Source: Enterobacteriaceae bacterium RIT691 (GTDB lineage: Bacteria > Pseudomonadota > Gammaproteobacteria > Enterobacterales > Enterobacteriaceae). From it: a stretch of 64,000 nucleotides of DNA. The notes beneath the pieces are model-generated. The model did not search any database and had not been told where the DNA came from. It worked only from the letters and a program-made list of their open reading frames with translations. The DNA lies in NCBI GenBank assembly GCA_009668205.1, contig WJYM01000002.1:62001-126000 (forward strand), read 5' to 3'. The position numbers and the translations under genes were made by a program. This document shows, one piece after another, positions 16,881-28,281 of this stretch (positions are counted from its first letter, which is position 1; the number at the start of each line of letters is the position of its first letter).

Positions 16881-17873
16881 TTATTCACGGAACAGCGCTT
16901 CAATATTCAGCCCTTGCCCCTGCAAGATTTCACGCAGGCGACGCAGACCTTCAACCTGAATCTGACGAACACGCTCACGGGTCAGGCCAATTTCACGACC
17001 GACATCCTCAAGCGTTGCCGCCTCATACCCCAACAGACCGAAACGACGTGCCAGCACTTCACGCTGTTTGGCGTTCAGTTCGAACAGCCATTTGACGATG
17101 CTCTGCTTCATATCATCGTCCTGCGTGGTGTCTTCCGGGCCGTTGTCTTTCTCATCGGCCAGGATATCCAGCAGCGCTTTTTCGGAATCGCCACCCAGCG
17201 GGGTGTCGACCGAGGTAATACGCTCGTTGAGACGCAGCATACGACTTACGTCATCAACCGGTTTGTCCAGTTGCTCAGCAATCTCTTCTGCACTTGGCTC
17301 GTGATCCAGCTTATGGGATAGCTCACGGGCGGTACGCAGATAAACGTTAAGCTCTTTGACAATATGGATAGGCAGACGAATAGTACGGGTTTGGTTCATG
17401 ATTGCCCGTTCAATCGTCTGGCGAATCCACCAGGTTGCGTAAGTAGAGAATCGGAATCCACGCTCCGGGTCGAATTTTTCGACCGCGCGGATCAGCCCCA
17501 GATTGCCCTCTTCAATCAGATCCAGCAGCGCCAGACCACGATTGCTATAACGACGGGCAATTTTCACCACCAGACGAAGGTTACTTTCAATCATCCGGCG
17601 GCGCGAGGCCACATCACCACGTAACGCACGTCGTGCAAAATAGACTTCTTCTTCGGCCGTTAGCAGTGGGGAGTAACCAATCTCCCCAAGGTATAGCTGA
17701 GTCGCGTCCAGCACACGCTGTGTGGCGCCCTGCGATAATAGCTCTTCCTCAGCTAAATCATTATCACTGGGTTCCTCTTCTACTAAGGCTTTCTCATCGA
17801 AAGTCTCTGCTCCGTTCTCATCAAATTCCGCATCTTCATTTAAATCATGAACTTTCAGCGTATTCTGACTCAT
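16881..17873 (-). CDS. rpoS: RNA polymerase sigma factor RpoS (sigma-38)
   Basis: 330 residues from the ATG at 17873, the same length as E. coli RpoS. Region 1.2 reads [18 protein letters not shown], region 2 [17 protein letters not shown] and [13 protein letters not shown], and region 4 has the helix-turn-helix [20 protein letters not shown]. It directs transcription in stationary phase and stress. A frame 12 codons longer is open, but the start at 17873 matches the family. The leader overlaps the nlpD end. No stop or frameshift is seen, so the allele looks intact. Confidence 0.98.
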   Translation of the reverse strand: MSQNTLKVHDLNEDAEFDENGAETFDEKALVEEEPSDNDLAEEELLSQGATQRVLDATQLYLGEIGYSPLLTAEEEVYFARRALRGDVASRRRMIESNLRLVVKIARRYSNRGLALLDLIEEGNLGLIRAVEKFDPERGFRFSTYATWWIRQTIERAIMNQTRTIRLPIHIVKELNVYLRTARELSHKLDHEPSAEEIAEQLDKPVDDVSRMLRLNERITSVDTPLGGDSEKALLDILADEKDNGPEDTTQDDDMKQSIVKWLFELNAKQREVLARRFGLLGYEAATLEDVGREIGLTRERVRQIQVEGLRRLREILQGQGLNIEALFRE

Positions 17874-17931
17874 AAGGTGGCTCCTACCCGTGATCCCTGG
17901 ACGAAACACACCTCACGGTTGTTTCGCCAAA

Positions 17932-19077
17932 TTATCGCTGCGGCAAATACTGCAGCGGGTTGACGGATTTCCCCTTGTAACGAATTTCAAAATGCAAGCG
18001 TGTTGAACTGGTTCCGGTGCTACCCATGGTAGCGATTTTCTGCCCCGCCTTAACTTCTTGTTGTTCCCGGACCAGCATTGTGTCGTTATGGGCGTAGGCA
18101 CTCAGGTAATCATCGTTGTGTTTGATGATAATAAGATTACCGTAACCGCGCAGTGCGTTACCGGCATAAACGACGCGTCCATTTGCGGTCGCGACGATAG
18201 CCTGTCCTTTACTGCCTGCAATATCGATACCTTTGTTGCCACCATCGTTGCCACTAAAGTTTTCGATAACTTTGCCGCTAGTCGGCCAGAGCCAGGAAGA
18301 GATCGGCGAACTGGTAGACGTACTGCTTGCAGTCGGTTGGGCAGTGCTCGCAACAGGTGCCGTAACCGGCGCTGCGGTGGTAGTCGCAGGCGGGTTATTA
18401 GGCAACATTTTGTTAGCACTTTGTTCACCTGAATCCTCAGAATACGTAATTACTGGTTGAGACGCAACCACTGTGGAGGAATTTTGTGCAGGTTTTGTGA
18501 CCAATGCTGATGAACCGCTGCTGGCCTGAGCACTGCTCTGTGCGACGGCATTATTCGGCGTGATTGGCTGGCCGGAAGCACTACCAACCTGCAGTACCTG
18601 ACCCACATTCAGCGCATACGGTTCAGGCACATTGTTGCGTTGGGCAAGGTCACGGAAATCATTGCCAGTCACCCAGGCAATGTAGAAAAGCGTATCGCCA
18701 CGTTTGACGGTATACGTGCTACCGCCGGTGTAGCTGCCTTTTGGAATGTTGCCATACTTGCGGTTATAGACGGCATGACCATCGACAATCTGAACCGGTT
18801 CCTGAGCCACGGCAGGTTGCGTTTGTGCTGACTGGATCTGAGGCTGCACTGGGGCCGTTTGTACCGGCTGGATCTGCGGTTGAGCCACCGGCTGAGGCGC
18901 ACCGCCTCCTTTTTGGGACGGCGTAATCAACATACCAGAATCGGTACTGGATGCCCCGCCAACGGTGCTGACCGGCGCTGGAGCATTCGTAGATGTCGTA
19001 CATCCCGCCAGCCAAAGTGAAATCAGTGACAAAGTCGCCATGCGACCAACGGTGAATTTAGGGCTTCCCGTGCTCAT
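17932..19077 (-). CDS. nlpD: Murein hydrolase activator NlpD
   Basis: A 381-residue outer-membrane lipoprotein. The signal peptide ends in the lipobox LAGC. A Pro/Gln-rich linker (about 60-110) is followed by a LysM domain ([18 protein letters not shown]) and a C-terminal LytM domain ([16 protein letters not shown] ... [18 protein letters not shown]). The degenerate LytM domain activates the amidase AmiC during daughter-cell separation. It lies directly upstream of rpoS, whose main promoter is inside this gene in relatives. Confidence 0.97.
   Translation of the reverse strand: MSTGSPKFTVGRMATLSLISLWLAGCTTSTNAPAPVSTVGGASSTDSGMLITPSQKGGGAPQPVAQPQIQPVQTAPVQPQIQSAQTQPAVAQEPVQIVDGHAVYNRKYGNIPKGSYTGGSTYTVKRGDTLFYIAWVTGNDFRDLAQRNNVPEPYALNVGQVLQVGSASGQPITPNNAVAQSSAQASSGSSALVTKPAQNSSTVVASQPVITYSEDSGEQSANKMLPNNPPATTTAAPVTAPVASTAQPTASSTSTSSPISSWLWPTSGKVIENFSGNDGGNKGIDIAGSKGQAIVATANGRVVYAGNALRGYGNLIIIKHNDDYLSAYAHNDTMLVREQQEVKAGQKIATMGSTGTSSTRLHFEIRYKGKSVNPLQYLPQR
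17961..18000 (-). promoter_or_regulatory. rpoS mRNA leader, small-RNA pairing region
   Basis: The conserved leader segment about 90-125 bases before the rpoS start reads, on the minus strand, GAAATTCGTTACAAGG then GGAAATCCGTC. In E. coli this segment folds back on the ribosome-binding site and is opened by DsrA, RprA and ArcZ with Hfq. It lies inside the nlpD 3' end. The main rpoS promoter should lie farther up within nlpD; I could not place it. Confidence 0.65.
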
Positions 19078-19203
19078 TTATCCCCCAGGAATGTGTTAAC
19101 AGCCAGTAACTTATAAACCGTACAATATGACGGTAATCACATAAAAAAAGTGTGCCCACCCTACGTCAAATAGCGCGTTGAAATAAACAGGAAAACTCCT
19201 GTA

Positions 19204-19830
19204 TTAGGCCAGTTCGCCTTTCACTAAAGGCACGAAGCGAACGGCCTCGACGATATCAATAATAAATTCGTCGCCCCGGCGGCGAACGCGTTTCAGCAAT
19301 TGATGCTCCTCGCCCACGGGTAAAACCAAAATGCCGCCCTCAGCCAGCTGCGACATCAACGCCACCGGAATCTCCTCCGGAGCCGCCGTGACAATAATGG
19401 CATCGAAAGGCGCTCTTGCCTGCCACCCCAGCCAGCCATCGCCATGGCGAGTTGAAACATTATGTAAATCAAGCTGCTTTAGACGGCGACGCGCCTGCCA
19501 CTGCAGGCTTTTAATCCGCTCGACCGAGCAAACATGGTGCACCAGATGGGCAAGGATTGCCGTCTGATAGCCCGAACCCGTACCAATTTCCAGCACCCGG
19601 GATTCCGGCGTCAGCGTCAGCAACTCGGTCATCCGCGCGACCATATAGGGCTGGGAAATGGTTTGTCCCTGCCCGATAGGCAGAGCCACGTTTTCCCAGG
19701 CCTTGTGTTCAAAGGCTTCATCAATAAACTTTTCCCGCGGCACAGAAGCAATAGCGTCGAGTACCTGTTCGTCGGCGATACCCTGATTACGCAATTGATT
19801 GAGAAGGCTTTGCACGCGTTTGCTTACCAT
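19204..19830 (-). CDS. pcm: Protein-L-isoaspartate O-methyltransferase
   Basis: A 208-residue enzyme that methylates L-isoaspartyl residues of aged proteins with S-adenosylmethionine so that they can revert to aspartate. The SAM-binding motif reads [14 protein letters not shown], and the substrate-side block [16 protein letters not shown] is intact. It overlaps the end of surE by 7 bases, as part of the surE-pcm unit linked to stationary-phase survival. Confidence 0.97.
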   Translation of the reverse strand: MVSKRVQSLLNQLRNQGIADEQVLDAIASVPREKFIDEAFEHKAWENVALPIGQGQTISQPYMVARMTELLTLTPESRVLEIGTGSGYQTAILAHLVHHVCSVERIKSLQWQARRRLKQLDLHNVSTRHGDGWLGWQARAPFDAIIVTAAPEEIPVALMSQLAEGGILVLPVGEEHQLLKRVRRRGDEFIIDIVEAVRFVPLVKGELA

Positions 19831-20585
19831 TGCACATCAACTCCCACACGATCTAACCAGCCCGCCAGGACCTCCTGTGCACTATGCGCCGTTAAGTCCA
19901 CATGCAGCGGGGTGACTGAAACATACCCTTCGTCAACGGCAGCAAAATCAGTGTCCGGTCCGGCATCGCATTTTTCGCCCGGCGGTCCAATCCAGTAAAG
20001 CGTGTTGCCGCGCGGATCCTGCTGCGGGATAACCTTGTCCGCCGGATGGCGACTGCCGCAGCGGGTCACACGAATGCCTTTGATTTCATCGAGCGGCAGG
20101 TCGGGAACGTTAATATTTAAAATACGACCGGTACGCAGTGGCTCGCGAGAAAGCGCCCGCAAAATGGAGCACGTTACCGCGGCGGCGGTGTCGTAATGCT
20201 TATAGCCGTTGAGCGACACAGCTAGCGCAGGAAAGCCAAGGTGACGCCCTTCCATTGCCGCAGCCACCGTGCCGGAATAGATAACGTCATCGCCAAGATT
20301 GGGGCCAGCGTTAATGCCAGAGACCACAATATCCGGCCGAGGGCGCATCAGGGTGTTCACGCCCAGAAAAACGCAGTCGGTCGGGGTGCCCATCTGGACG
20401 GAAATGTCGCCATTTTCTAAGGTGAAAGTACGAAGAGAGGATTCAAGCGTGAGTGAATTAGAAGCGCCACTGCGGTTACGATCGGGTGCAACAACCTGAA
20501 CCTCGGCAAATTCGCGCAAGGCCTTCGCCAGGGTTTGGATACCTGGCGCGTGGATCCCGTCATCGTTACTCAGCAATATTCGCAT
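19824..20585 (-). CDS. surE: 5'/3'-nucleotidase SurE
   Basis: 253 residues from ATG 20585, the E. coli length. The metal site is formed by [15 protein letters not shown] at the N-terminus and SGASNSLT and [10 protein letters not shown] further on. SurE dephosphorylates nucleoside monophosphates and short polyphosphate. Its start lies inside the truD 3' end (20-base overlap) and its end overlaps pcm, which indicates coupled translation. Confidence 0.97.
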   Translation of the reverse strand: MRILLSNDDGIHAPGIQTLAKALREFAEVQVVAPDRNRSGASNSLTLESSLRTFTLENGDISVQMGTPTDCVFLGVNTLMRPRPDIVVSGINAGPNLGDDVIYSGTVAAAMEGRHLGFPALAVSLNGYKHYDTAAAVTCSILRALSREPLRTGRILNINVPDLPLDEIKGIRVTRCGSRHPADKVIPQQDPRGNTLYWIGPPGEKCDAGPDTDFAAVDEGYVSVTPLHVDLTAHSAQEVLAGWLDRVGVDVQW

Positions 20586-21615
20586 AATCACCTGTTGTGT
20601 TGATAAGTTCCCTTACCACACTGGTGGCAAAGCTACCTGCAGGCAGCCAAAAACGCACCTCAACGGTGACGTCATCCCACCAGTTCCAGCTAAGTTGCTG
20701 CGGATAGAGCAGCATCGCACGACGCGCCGCCTCCACTTTCTCCCGCAGTAGCAGGGACTGGAGCTGCGTGTCATCCGCGAGCGTTTGTTGCTCAAAATCC
20801 AGAGCGTCGCGCTGGGTTCCCCAGTCGCCGCTCCCGGGCAATGACGCCGTGATCATCAACTCACGGTTTGCCACTCGGGACTGAAGCTCGGGCATCTCTT
20901 CATCCGTCGCCACGAACCAGCTTCCCCGTCCCGCTAATTGTAGCGCATCGCCATCAACAACTTGATTAAAGTCCGGTTTTTTTAAACGCTCGCTGACCAA
21001 TTGATTAAACAACGCACTACGGGCTGCCGACAACCAAAAACTGCGTTTATTGCGATCGCGAACCGGTGCATCGCTTTGCGCCCAACGCAATGCGCCCTGG
21101 AGGTTACTGCCACCAATGCCGAAACGCTGCGCGCCAAAATAGTTAGGTACGCCCTTATCGACGATAGCCTGCAGACGTTCGTCCACCTCATTGCGATCGG
21201 TGATTTCACGCAGAATCAGCGTGAAGGCATTGCCTTGCAGCGCGCCGAGACGCAGCTTGCGCTTATGGCGTGCGTACTCGAGGACCTTGCAGCCCTCGAG
21301 CTCAAATTTGCTTAAATCCGGCATCTCTTTGCCCGGCACGCGGGCACAGAGCCACTGCTCGGTTACGGCGTGTTTGTCTTTTTGCCCGGCGAAGCTCACT
21401 TCACGTGCGTGAATTTTCAGGAACTTCGCCAGCGCATCGGCCACAAAACGCGTATTGCAACCCGTCTTCAGGATCCGAACCAAAACATGCTCGCCCTCAC
21501 CATCGGGCTCAAAACCTAAATCTTCCACCACCAGAAAATCTTCCGGGTTGGCTTTCAGCAGCCCCTGCCCGCGTGGTTTTCCGTGCAGATAAGTGAGATC
21601 GTCAAACACCATCAT
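20566..21615 (-). CDS. truD: tRNA pseudouridine(13) synthase TruD
   Basis: 349 residues. TruD makes pseudouridine 13 in tRNA-Glu. The catalytic Asp is in [15 protein letters not shown] (about residue 80), and the family's later motifs [17 protein letters not shown] and LPGSGDWG are present. The start ATG overlaps the ispF stop (ATGA), and the 3' end overlaps surE. Confidence 0.97.
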   Translation of the reverse strand: MMVFDDLTYLHGKPRGQGLLKANPEDFLVVEDLGFEPDGEGEHVLVRILKTGCNTRFVADALAKFLKIHAREVSFAGQKDKHAVTEQWLCARVPGKEMPDLSKFELEGCKVLEYARHKRKLRLGALQGNAFTLILREITDRNEVDERLQAIVDKGVPNYFGAQRFGIGGSNLQGALRWAQSDAPVRDRNKRSFWLSAARSALFNQLVSERLKKPDFNQVVDGDALQLAGRGSWFVATDEEMPELQSRVANRELMITASLPGSGDWGTQRDALDFEQQTLADDTQLQSLLLREKVEAARRAMLLYPQQLSWNWWDDVTVEVRFWLPAGSFATSVVRELINTTGDYANIAE

Positions 21616-22091
21616 GGGCGAGCCTTATGCAGCAGCGCCACGGCTTCGCAGGCAATGCCTTCACCACGGCCGGTGAAGCCCAGCTTTTCGGTGGTCGTGG
21701 CTTTCACGTTGACGTCGTCCATATGGCAGCCCAGATCTTCGGCGATAAACACCCGCATCTGCGGAATGTGCGGCAGCATTTTCGGTGCCTGGGCGATGAT
21801 CGTAACGTCAACGTTGCCCAGACTGTAGCCCTTGGCCTGAATGCGACGCCAGGCTTCACGCAGTAATTCGCGGCTATCGGCACCTTTAAACGCCGGGTCA
21901 GTGTCCGGGAACAATTTGCCGATATCGCCCAGCGCAGCCGCGCCCAGCAGTGCATCCGTCAGCGCATGCAGCGCCACGTCGCCATCCGAGTGAGCCAGCA
22001 GGCCTTTTTCGTAAGGAATGCGCACACCACCAATGATAATCGGGCCTTCTCCGCCAAAGGCGTGTACGTCAAAACCGTGTCCAATTCGCAT
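21612..22091 (-). CDS. ispF: 2-C-methyl-D-erythritol 2,4-cyclodiphosphate synthase
   Basis: 159 residues from the ATG at 22091, which overlaps the ispD stop codon (TAATG). It carries out the fifth step of the MEP isoprenoid pathway, cyclising CDP-methylerythritol phosphate with loss of CMP. The zinc ligands lie in [13 protein letters not shown] (Asp8, His10) and [12 protein letters not shown] (His42). The trimer-interface motifs and [14 protein letters not shown] are intact. Confidence 0.97.
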   Translation of the reverse strand: MRIGHGFDVHAFGGEGPIIIGGVRIPYEKGLLAHSDGDVALHALTDALLGAAALGDIGKLFPDTDPAFKGADSRELLREAWRRIQAKGYSLGNVDVTIIAQAPKMLPHIPQMRVFIAEDLGCHMDDVNVKATTTEKLGFTGRGEGIACEAVALLHKARP

Positions 22092-22801
22092 TATGCCTGC
22101 TCCTGAAATCCGCATCGGGTAAGGTAAAATTCTGCCAGCGCCAGGTCTTCCGGGCGAGTCACTTTAATATTATCAGCGCGCCCGACCACCAGCTGTGGAT
22201 GATAGCCACAATACTCCAGCGCCGAGGCTTCGTCGGTGATCGTGGCCCCTTCGTTGAGGGCCCGGGTCAGACAGTCAAACAGCAGTTCGCGTGGGAAAAA
22301 CTGTGGCGTCAGCGCGTGCCAGAGATCGTTTCTGTCGACCGTATGGGCAATCAGCGCTTTGCCGGGTTCTGCGCGTTTCATGGTATCGCGTACCGGCGCG
22401 GCCAGAATCCCGCCGACCTGGCTTGTCTGGCTCAGCGCGAGCAGGCGCTCAAGATCGTCCTGATGCAGACAGGGGCGAGCGGCGTCGTGCACCAGCACCC
22501 ACTGCGCATCGCCGGCCGCCTGCAGCCCGGCCAGCACCGAGTCCGCGCGTTCCGCGCCGCCTTCGACGACAGTGATTTGAGGATGATTAGCGAGCGGGAG
22601 TTGCTGGAAGCGAAGGTCACCTTCGCTGATAGCGATGATCACCCGTTCCACACCCGGATTCGCCAGCAGTGCGGCGACCGAGTGTTCCAGAATCGTTTTG
22701 TTACCGATTGAAAGGTATTGTTTCGGGCATTCCGTTTGCATGCGACGGCCAAAACCGGCTGCCGGCACCACCGCACAAATGCCCGGAAAAGTGGCTGCCA
22801 T
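22091..22801 (-). CDS. ispD: 2-C-methyl-D-erythritol 4-phosphate cytidylyltransferase
   Basis: 236 residues. It joins CTP and methylerythritol phosphate in the MEP pathway. The CTP-binding loop [20 protein letters not shown] at the N-terminus and VHDAARPC further on are diagnostic. It follows ftsB by 27 bases and overlaps ispF by one base, as in E. coli. Confidence 0.97.
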   Translation of the reverse strand: MAATFPGICAVVPAAGFGRRMQTECPKQYLSIGNKTILEHSVAALLANPGVERVIIAISEGDLRFQQLPLANHPQITVVEGGAERADSVLAGLQAAGDAQWVLVHDAARPCLHQDDLERLLALSQTSQVGGILAAPVRDTMKRAEPGKALIAHTVDRNDLWHALTPQFFPRELLFDCLTRALNEGATITDEASALEYCGYHPQLVVGRADNIKVTRPEDLALAEFYLTRCGFQEQA

Positions 22802-22828
22802 GTCGTTATCCTGGCTAAAAATTATCGA

Positions 22829-23143
22829 TTATTTATTTTGCCCAGCGTTTTGGGTCTGATTTCGCTTCGAGGCATCCGGCACCAGACGATAGAATGTTTC
22901 GCCCGGGCGGGTCATGCTCAGTTCGTTGCGAGCGCGTTCTTCGATTGCTTCCTGGCCGCCATTGAGATCGTCAATTTCGGCGAACAGCTGATCGTTGCGC
23001 GCTTTAAGTTTCGCATTAGTTGCCTGCTGCACGGCGACGTCATCATTGACGCGGCTGTAGTCATGAAGACCATTCTTGCCAAACCACAGTGAATACTGCA
23101 GCCAGACCAGTAACGCCAGCAATAGCAGTGTTAATTTGCCCAT
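22829..23143 (-). CDS. ftsB: Cell division protein FtsB
   Basis: A 104-residue bitopic protein. The membrane segment is [19 protein letters not shown] near the N-terminus, followed by a periplasmic coiled coil (about residues 30-70) with Leu/Asn heptads. FtsB joins FtsL and FtsQ and signals to FtsWI at the septum. It is first in the ftsB-ispD-ispF-truD-surE-pcm series. Confidence 0.95.
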   Translation of the reverse strand: MGKLTLLLLALLVWLQYSLWFGKNGLHDYSRVNDDVAVQQATNAKLKARNDQLFAEIDDLNGGQEAIEERARNELSMTRPGETFYRLVPDASKRNQTQNAGQNK

Positions 23144-23295
23144 CCTGCCCCCTGAAAAACGGCATCATCTTTCCGTAACTCGCCGGCGAATCTCACTCCG
23201 GCCTGCGGACGATGCCGCGTAACGCCGGGAATGTACCACATTTTGATGGTCGAGTCGTACGACTCATTGCACACAGTTAGCATAGCAGGCCAGGA

Positions 23296-23622
23296 TCAGC
23301 CCAATAGCCATAAAAACAGCAGACCAAACAACAGCGCAACGGTGAAAAGCGTCGCAAAGATACTGTAGAGGAGCTTGCCGTTAACCAGCGAGTGCAGCGC
23401 GATGCCTATCACCACAGAAACGGGCAGCAGCGCCAGGAAGAATGGCCAGGTGTAGAGGAAGAAAAAGAGGGTATTGCTGCCGTAAAACAACACCGGGATA
23501 CCCAGCGCCAACAGCCATGCGACAAAACCCACGACCGCGCCAGAAAAAGACCAGGTTGTCTCTTCCGTGTCGCCACTCATGGGTTCAGCCTGGCTAATGG
23601 TAATGTTTTGGGTATTGCGCAT
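23296..23622 (-). CDS. ygbE: DUF3561 inner-membrane protein YgbE
   Basis: A 108-residue protein with three predicted membrane segments (AVVGFVAWLLALGIPVLFYG, FFLYTWPFFLALLPVSVVIG and LFTVALLFGLLFLWLLG). It matches the YgbE family by sequence and by its position after cysC. Function unknown. Confidence 0.9.
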   Translation of the reverse strand: MRNTQNITISQAEPMSGDTEETTWSFSGAVVGFVAWLLALGIPVLFYGSNTLFFFLYTWPFFLALLPVSVVIGIALHSLVNGKLLYSIFATLFTVALLFGLLFLWLLG

Positions 23623-23664
23623 ATCAAATCCTGTTTCCTGACTGGCCGGAAAACCGGCCCGGTC

Positions 23665-24270
23665 TCAGGATCTGATAATATCGCCCTGTCTCAGCAGGTC
23701 TAATAATTGGTTAACCAAATTTGTTACCAATTGTTCGCCATCCAGGTGAATATCAGGCGCAGTTGGCGCTTCGTAAACCGCGTCAATGCCGGTAAAATTA
23801 CGCAGCTCTCCGGCGCGGGCTTTTTTGTACAGCCCTTTCGGATCGCGGGTTTCACACACGGCCAGCGGGGTATCAACAAAGACCTCAATGAAGCGATCAT
23901 CGCCGACACGTTCACGAACCATCTGGCGCTCAGCGCGGTGCGGAGAGATAAACGCCGTCAGCACAACCAGCCCCGCCTCTACCATCAGCTTCGAGACTTC
24001 ACCCACCCGGCGAATGTTCTCTTTACGAGCGTCGTCGCTGAAGCCTAAATCGCTGCACAGCCCGTGACGCACGTTATCACCATCCAGCAAATAGGTGCTG
24101 ACGCCAATCTCGTGCAATGCCTCTTCAAGCGCCCCTGCCACCGTTGATTTACCCGAGCCCGAAAGCCCGGTAAACCACAACACCACGCCGCGATGGCCAT
24201 GGTGCTGCTCACGTTGCTGTTGCGTGACGGGATGGGCATGCCAGACGACGTTTTCGTCATGCTGCGCCAT
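23665..24270 (-). CDS. cysC: Adenylyl-sulfate kinase
   Basis: 201 residues. It phosphorylates APS to PAPS in sulfate assimilation. Walker A is [12 protein letters not shown], and [16 protein letters not shown] and [18 protein letters not shown] are the APS-kinase signatures. Its start overlaps the cysN stop by one base. Last gene of cysG-D-N-C. Confidence 0.97.
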   Translation of the reverse strand: MAQHDENVVWHAHPVTQQQREQHHGHRGVVLWFTGLSGSGKSTVAGALEEALHEIGVSTYLLDGDNVRHGLCSDLGFSDDARKENIRRVGEVSKLMVEAGLVVLTAFISPHRAERQMVRERVGDDRFIEVFVDTPLAVCETRDPKGLYKKARAGELRNFTGIDAVYEAPTAPDIHLDGEQLVTNLVNQLLDLLRQGDIIRS

Positions 24271-25700
24271 TACTTGCCTCCCAGCAAATCACGCGCACCC
24301 CAATGCGGGAAGTGCTTACGGACCAACGCATTCAGCTCCAGCTCAAAGGCGCTGTAGTCGGTGCCGCTCAGTGCAGCGGGTTGCTGTTTCGGCTCCTGAA
24401 TCATCCCGGCGCCAACGGTGACGTTGGTCAGGCGGTCGATGAAAATCAGCCCACCGGTCACCGGATTTTGCTGATACTTATCCAGCACCAACGGCTCATC
24501 AAACGTCAGATCCACCAGCCCGATACCGTTCAGCGGCAGTTCGCTCACTTCACGCTGCGTCAGGTTGTTGATATCGACCTGATACTGCACGCCGTCGACC
24601 CGGGCGCGGGTTTTCTTACCCGCAATCTTAATTTCATAGCTCTGGCCGGGTTGCAGCGGCTGTTCCGCCATCCACACCACGTTCACGCTGGCGCTTTGAA
24701 CTGCCTCCAGCGTTTCGCTGACGTCAACCAGCAGGTCACCACGGCTGATGTCGATTTCATCTTTCAGTACCAGAGTGATGGCTTCCCTCGCAGCAGCCTG
24801 CTGCAAATCGCCATCAAAAGTGACAATACGCGCGACGGCAGATTCCACGCCAGACGGCAGCACTTTGAGGCGCTGGCCCACGCTGACGGTGCCGGAGGCC
24901 AGCGTGCCTGAGAATCCGCGGAAATCGAGATTTGGGCGGTTCACATACTGCACCGGGAAACGCAGCGGCTGGCTTTCCACGACGCGTTGAATCTGCACGG
25001 TTTCCAGCACTTCCAGCAGCGTCGGGCCGCTGTACCAGGGCATTTTTTCGCTTGCGCTTGCGACGTTATCGCCTTCCAGCGCCGACAGCGGTACAAAGCG
25101 AATATCCAGCTCACCAGGCAGTTGCTCGGCAAACGTCAGATACGCTTCGCGGATCTCGTTGAAGGTCTCTTCGCTGTAATCCACCAGATCCATTTTGTTC
25201 ACCGCGACCACCAGATGCTTGATCCCGAGCAGCGTAGCAATAAAGCTGTGGCGGCGGGTCTGATCCAGCACGCCCTTGCGCGCATCCATTAACAGGATTG
25301 CCAGTTCGCAGGTTGATGCGCCGGTCGCCATGTTGCGGGTGTACTGCTCATGCCCCGGGGTGTCCGCGATAATAAATTTGCGCTTTTCGGTCGAGAAATA
25401 GCGGTAAGCCACATCGATGGTAATGCCCTGCTCGCGCTCGGCCTGCAGGCCATCCACCAGCAGCGCCAGATCCAGTTTTTCACCCTGGGTGCCGTGACGT
25501 TTGCTGTCATTGTGCAGAGAAGAAAGCTGATCTTCATAAATCTGGCGGGTATCGTGCAGCAAACGCCCAATCAGGGTGCTTTTACCGTCATCGACGCTGC
25601 CGCAGGTTAAAAATCGCAGCAGACTTTTGTGCTGCTGGGCATGCAGATAGGCTTCCACGCCGCCTTCATCGGCAATCTGTTGTGCAATGGTGCTGTTCAT
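24270..25700 (-). CDS. cysN: Sulfate adenylyltransferase subunit 1 (GTPase)
   Basis: 476 residues. CysN is an EF-Tu-like GTPase whose GTP hydrolysis drives APS formation by CysD. The G motifs are G1 [15 protein letters not shown]3 ADTPGHEQY and G4 AVNKMDLVD. It follows cysD by 9 bases. Confidence 0.98.
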   Translation of the reverse strand: MNSTIAQQIADEGGVEAYLHAQQHKSLLRFLTCGSVDDGKSTLIGRLLHDTRQIYEDQLSSLHNDSKRHGTQGEKLDLALLVDGLQAEREQGITIDVAYRYFSTEKRKFIIADTPGHEQYTRNMATGASTCELAILLMDARKGVLDQTRRHSFIATLLGIKHLVVAVNKMDLVDYSEETFNEIREAYLTFAEQLPGELDIRFVPLSALEGDNVASASEKMPWYSGPTLLEVLETVQIQRVVESQPLRFPVQYVNRPNLDFRGFSGTLASGTVSVGQRLKVLPSGVESAVARIVTFDGDLQQAAAREAITLVLKDEIDISRGDLLVDVSETLEAVQSASVNVVWMAEQPLQPGQSYEIKIAGKKTRARVDGVQYQVDINNLTQREVSELPLNGIGLVDLTFDEPLVLDKYQQNPVTGGLIFIDRLTNVTVGAGMIQEPKQQPAALSGTDYSAFELELNALVRKHFPHWGARDLLGGK

Positions 25701-25709
25701 GGCGGCTCC

Positions 25710-26618
25710 TTAGAAATAACCCTGACGTTTCTTAAGCTCCATGGAGCCTGCCTGGTCGCGATCGATTACGCGGCCCTGACGTTCACTGGTGGTCGACACC
25801 AGCATCTCTTCGATGATCTCCGGCAGCGTTTTCGCCTCGGATTCCACGGCACCCGTGAGCGGCCAGCAGCCCAGGGTACGGAAGCGAACCATCCGCTGCT
25901 TAATCATCTCTCCGGGCTGTAGATCGATACGATCGTCGTCAATCATCATCAGCATGCCATCACGTTCCAGCACCGGACGCGGTGCGGCCAGATACAGTGG
26001 AACGATTTCAATATTTTCCAGATAGATGTACTGCCAGATATCCAGCTCGGTCCAATTCGACAGCGGGAACACACGGATGCTTTCACCCTTGTTAATCTGG
26101 CCGTTGTAGTTGTGCCACAGCTCCGGACGCTGATTTTTCGGATCCCAGCGATGGAAACGGTCACGGAAAGAGTAAATACGCTCTTTGGCACGCGACTTCT
26201 CTTCATCGCGGCGTGCGCCACCGAAAGCGGCATCAAAGCCATACTTATTCAGCGCCTGCTTCAGCCCTTCGGTCTTCATGATGTCGGTGTGCTTGGCGCT
26301 ACCGTGGACGAACGGGTTGATGCCCATCGCCACCCCTTCCGGGTTTTTATGCACCAGCAGTTCACAGCCATAGGCCTTCGCAGTACGGTCACGGAACTCG
26401 TACATTTCGCGGAATTTCCAGCCGGTATCCACGTGCAGCAGCGGGAACGGCAGCGTTCCCGGATAGAACGCTTTACGCGCCAGATGCAGCATCACGCTGG
26501 AATCTTTGCCGATGGAATACATCATCACCGGATTAGAAAATTCAGCCGCCACTTCGCGGATAATGTGGATGCTTTCCGCCTCCAGCTGCCGCAAGTGAGT
26601 GAGTCGTTTTTGGTCCAT
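25710..26618 (-). CDS. cysD: Sulfate adenylyltransferase subunit 2
   Basis: 302 residues. It is the catalytic ATP sulfurylase subunit and makes APS from sulfate and ATP together with CysN. The PP-loop [17 protein letters not shown] and the C-terminal [16 protein letters not shown] are present. It follows cysG by 9 bases. Confidence 0.98.
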   Translation of the reverse strand: MDQKRLTHLRQLEAESIHIIREVAAEFSNPVMMYSIGKDSSVMLHLARKAFYPGTLPFPLLHVDTGWKFREMYEFRDRTAKAYGCELLVHKNPEGVAMGINPFVHGSAKHTDIMKTEGLKQALNKYGFDAAFGGARRDEEKSRAKERIYSFRDRFHRWDPKNQRPELWHNYNGQINKGESIRVFPLSNWTELDIWQYIYLENIEIVPLYLAAPRPVLERDGMLMMIDDDRIDLQPGEMIKQRMVRFRTLGCWPLTGAVESEAKTLPEIIEEMLVSTTSERQGRVIDRDQAGSMELKKRQGYF

Positions 26619-26627
26619 AACCGTTCC

Positions 26628-28058
26628 TTAAGCCAGATTCACCACGGAGGAGCTAAATCCCTCCTGCTGTGGATTGTGTTGAAACCAGGCGAGCTGATGA
26701 TGCAGTTGCACCACTTCACCAATCACCAGCAATGCTGGCATCGGGGCATTTTTCGCAAGGCTTTCGAGTTGTTCGAGTGTGCCGACGGTCACCTGCTGGT
26801 CGGCGCGCGTGCCGCGGCTTATCACTGCCACCGGAGTTTGACTGTCGCGTCCGTGTTGAATCAGCTGCTGGCTGATTTCGGCCGCTTTCATGGTGCCCAT
26901 GTAGATAGCCAACGTCTGACGGCTTTGCGCCAGCAGGGCCCAATCAAGTGCGGCGCTGTCGGCTTTATAGTGCCCGGTCACGAAAGTGACACTCTGGGCG
27001 TAATCGCGATGGGTCAGTGGGATCCCGGCATACGCCGTTGCGCCTGCCGCGGCGGTCACACCCGGCACCACCTGGAATGGCACACCGGCTTCGGCGGCGG
27101 CCTGCAGTTCTTCCCCACCACGACCAAAGATGAACGGATCACCACCTTTCAGACGAACGACGTTCTTGCCCGCCTGTGCAGCCTCAACCAGCATCCGGTT
27201 GGTGTCGTGTTGCGGCACGCTGTGCGAACCGGCACGTTTCCCGACGCAGATCATCTCTGCATCCCGGCGTACCAGTTCACGCACGCCGTCGCTGACCAGA
27301 TGGTCGTAGAACACCACATCAGCCTGTTGAATAACCTGTAAGCCACGCAGCGTCAGTAAACCGGCATCTCCCGGGCCTGCGCCCACCAGAGCAATCTCCC
27401 CGATCGTGCGCTCTGGATTATCCAGCTCTTCCTCCAGCGCCTTATACGCTGCGGCTTCGTTACCGGCCGCCATCAGGCTGGCAAAGCGTCCGCGAAAAAT
27501 GCGCTCCCAGAAACGACGGCGAGCATTGACGCTCGGCATGCGGGTTTTTATGTGGTGGCGCCAGTAATTTGCCGCTTCCGCCATTTTTCCCAGATTCGTC
27601 GGTAACAGCGCCTCAATTTTTTCGCGCAGTAAGCGGGAAAGCACCGGCGCCGATCCCCCCGACGCAATGGCCACCAACAACGGCGAGCGATCGACAATGG
27701 AAGGAAATATAAAGGAGCACAGCGGTTGGTTATCCACTACGTTCACCAGGCGCTGACGGGCGTCCGCCGCCTCAAAAACGCGCTGGTTCAATGCCGAATC
27801 GTCAGTCGCCGCAATGACCAGAAACACGCTGTCGATTTGCGCTTCATCAAATGCTGTCGCCAGCCATTCAACGTCACCGGTTTCTGCCTGCTCGGCCAGT
27901 TCAGGCGCGAGCTGCTCTGCGACAACCCGCACTTTCGCTCCGGCCCGGCGCAGAAACGTAATTTTGCGAACGGCAATCTCCCCCCCACCGATCACCAGAA
28001 CCGGACGATTTTTCAGGGCAGCAAAAAGAGGCAAATAATCCACGGCGCTACAACTCAT
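26628..28058 (-). CDS. cysG: Siroheme synthase (second-type CysG)
   Basis: A 476-residue fusion. Residues 1-about 210 form the precorrin-2 dehydrogenase/ferrochelatase part, with a Rossmann motif [14 protein letters not shown]. Residues from about 215 form the uroporphyrinogen-III methyltransferase, with [16 protein letters not shown] and [18 protein letters not shown]. It makes the siroheme of sulfite reductase. E. coli's single cysG lies with nirBD; here the gene heads cysDNC, as in Klebsiella and Enterobacter relatives, and its sequence diverges clearly from the E. coli protein. Another cysG copy may exist elsewhere in the genome. Confidence 0.93.
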   Translation of the reverse strand: MSCSAVDYLPLFAALKNRPVLVIGGGEIAVRKITFLRRAGAKVRVVAEQLAPELAEQAETGDVEWLATAFDEAQIDSVFLVIAATDDSALNQRVFEAADARQRLVNVVDNQPLCSFIFPSIVDRSPLLVAIASGGSAPVLSRLLREKIEALLPTNLGKMAEAANYWRHHIKTRMPSVNARRRFWERIFRGRFASLMAAGNEAAAYKALEEELDNPERTIGEIALVGAGPGDAGLLTLRGLQVIQQADVVFYDHLVSDGVRELVRRDAEMICVGKRAGSHSVPQHDTNRMLVEAAQAGKNVVRLKGGDPFIFGRGGEELQAAAEAGVPFQVVPGVTAAAGATAYAGIPLTHRDYAQSVTFVTGHYKADSAALDWALLAQSRQTLAIYMGTMKAAEISQQLIQHGRDSQTPVAVISRGTRADQQVTVGTLEQLESLAKNAPMPALLVIGEVVQLHHQLAWFQHNPQQEGFSSSVVNLA

Positions 28059-28281
28059 TCACAATCAGTCATAGGGGGACTATAGGGGGAGGCTTAGTGC
28101 AAATGAAATTACGAAATGGAATGAGTAGTTCCGCAAAGGAATAACACACTGGCAATACAAATCGAGAAATGTGCTTACCGCGCGTTTTTTCTACGATTTC
28201 AGAACAAATGAAATTGTGTTGAGTCGATCACAGTTTCATACTAGGCGCGTTAATCACTTTGCCCTGATGTAAGGACACGCT
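28059..28281. promoter_or_regulatory. Divergent cysG-cysDNC / iap promoter region
   Basis: A 223-base gap between divergent genes. It must carry the sulfur-regulated (CysB-dependent) promoter of the cysG operon and the iap promoter. It is AT-rich with several TTCATA/TTAATC-like tracts; I cannot assign individual CysB sites. Confidence 0.5.

Noticed and set aside
16881-17909. Longer rpoS starting 12 codons upstream
   Set aside because: The start at 17873 gives the standard 330-residue protein with the usual N-terminus; the extension has no family support.
23644-23659. GGCCGG-AAAA-CCGGCC hairpin between ygbE and cysC as a terminator
   Set aside because: No T-run follows on either strand, so it is not a convincing intrinsic terminator.
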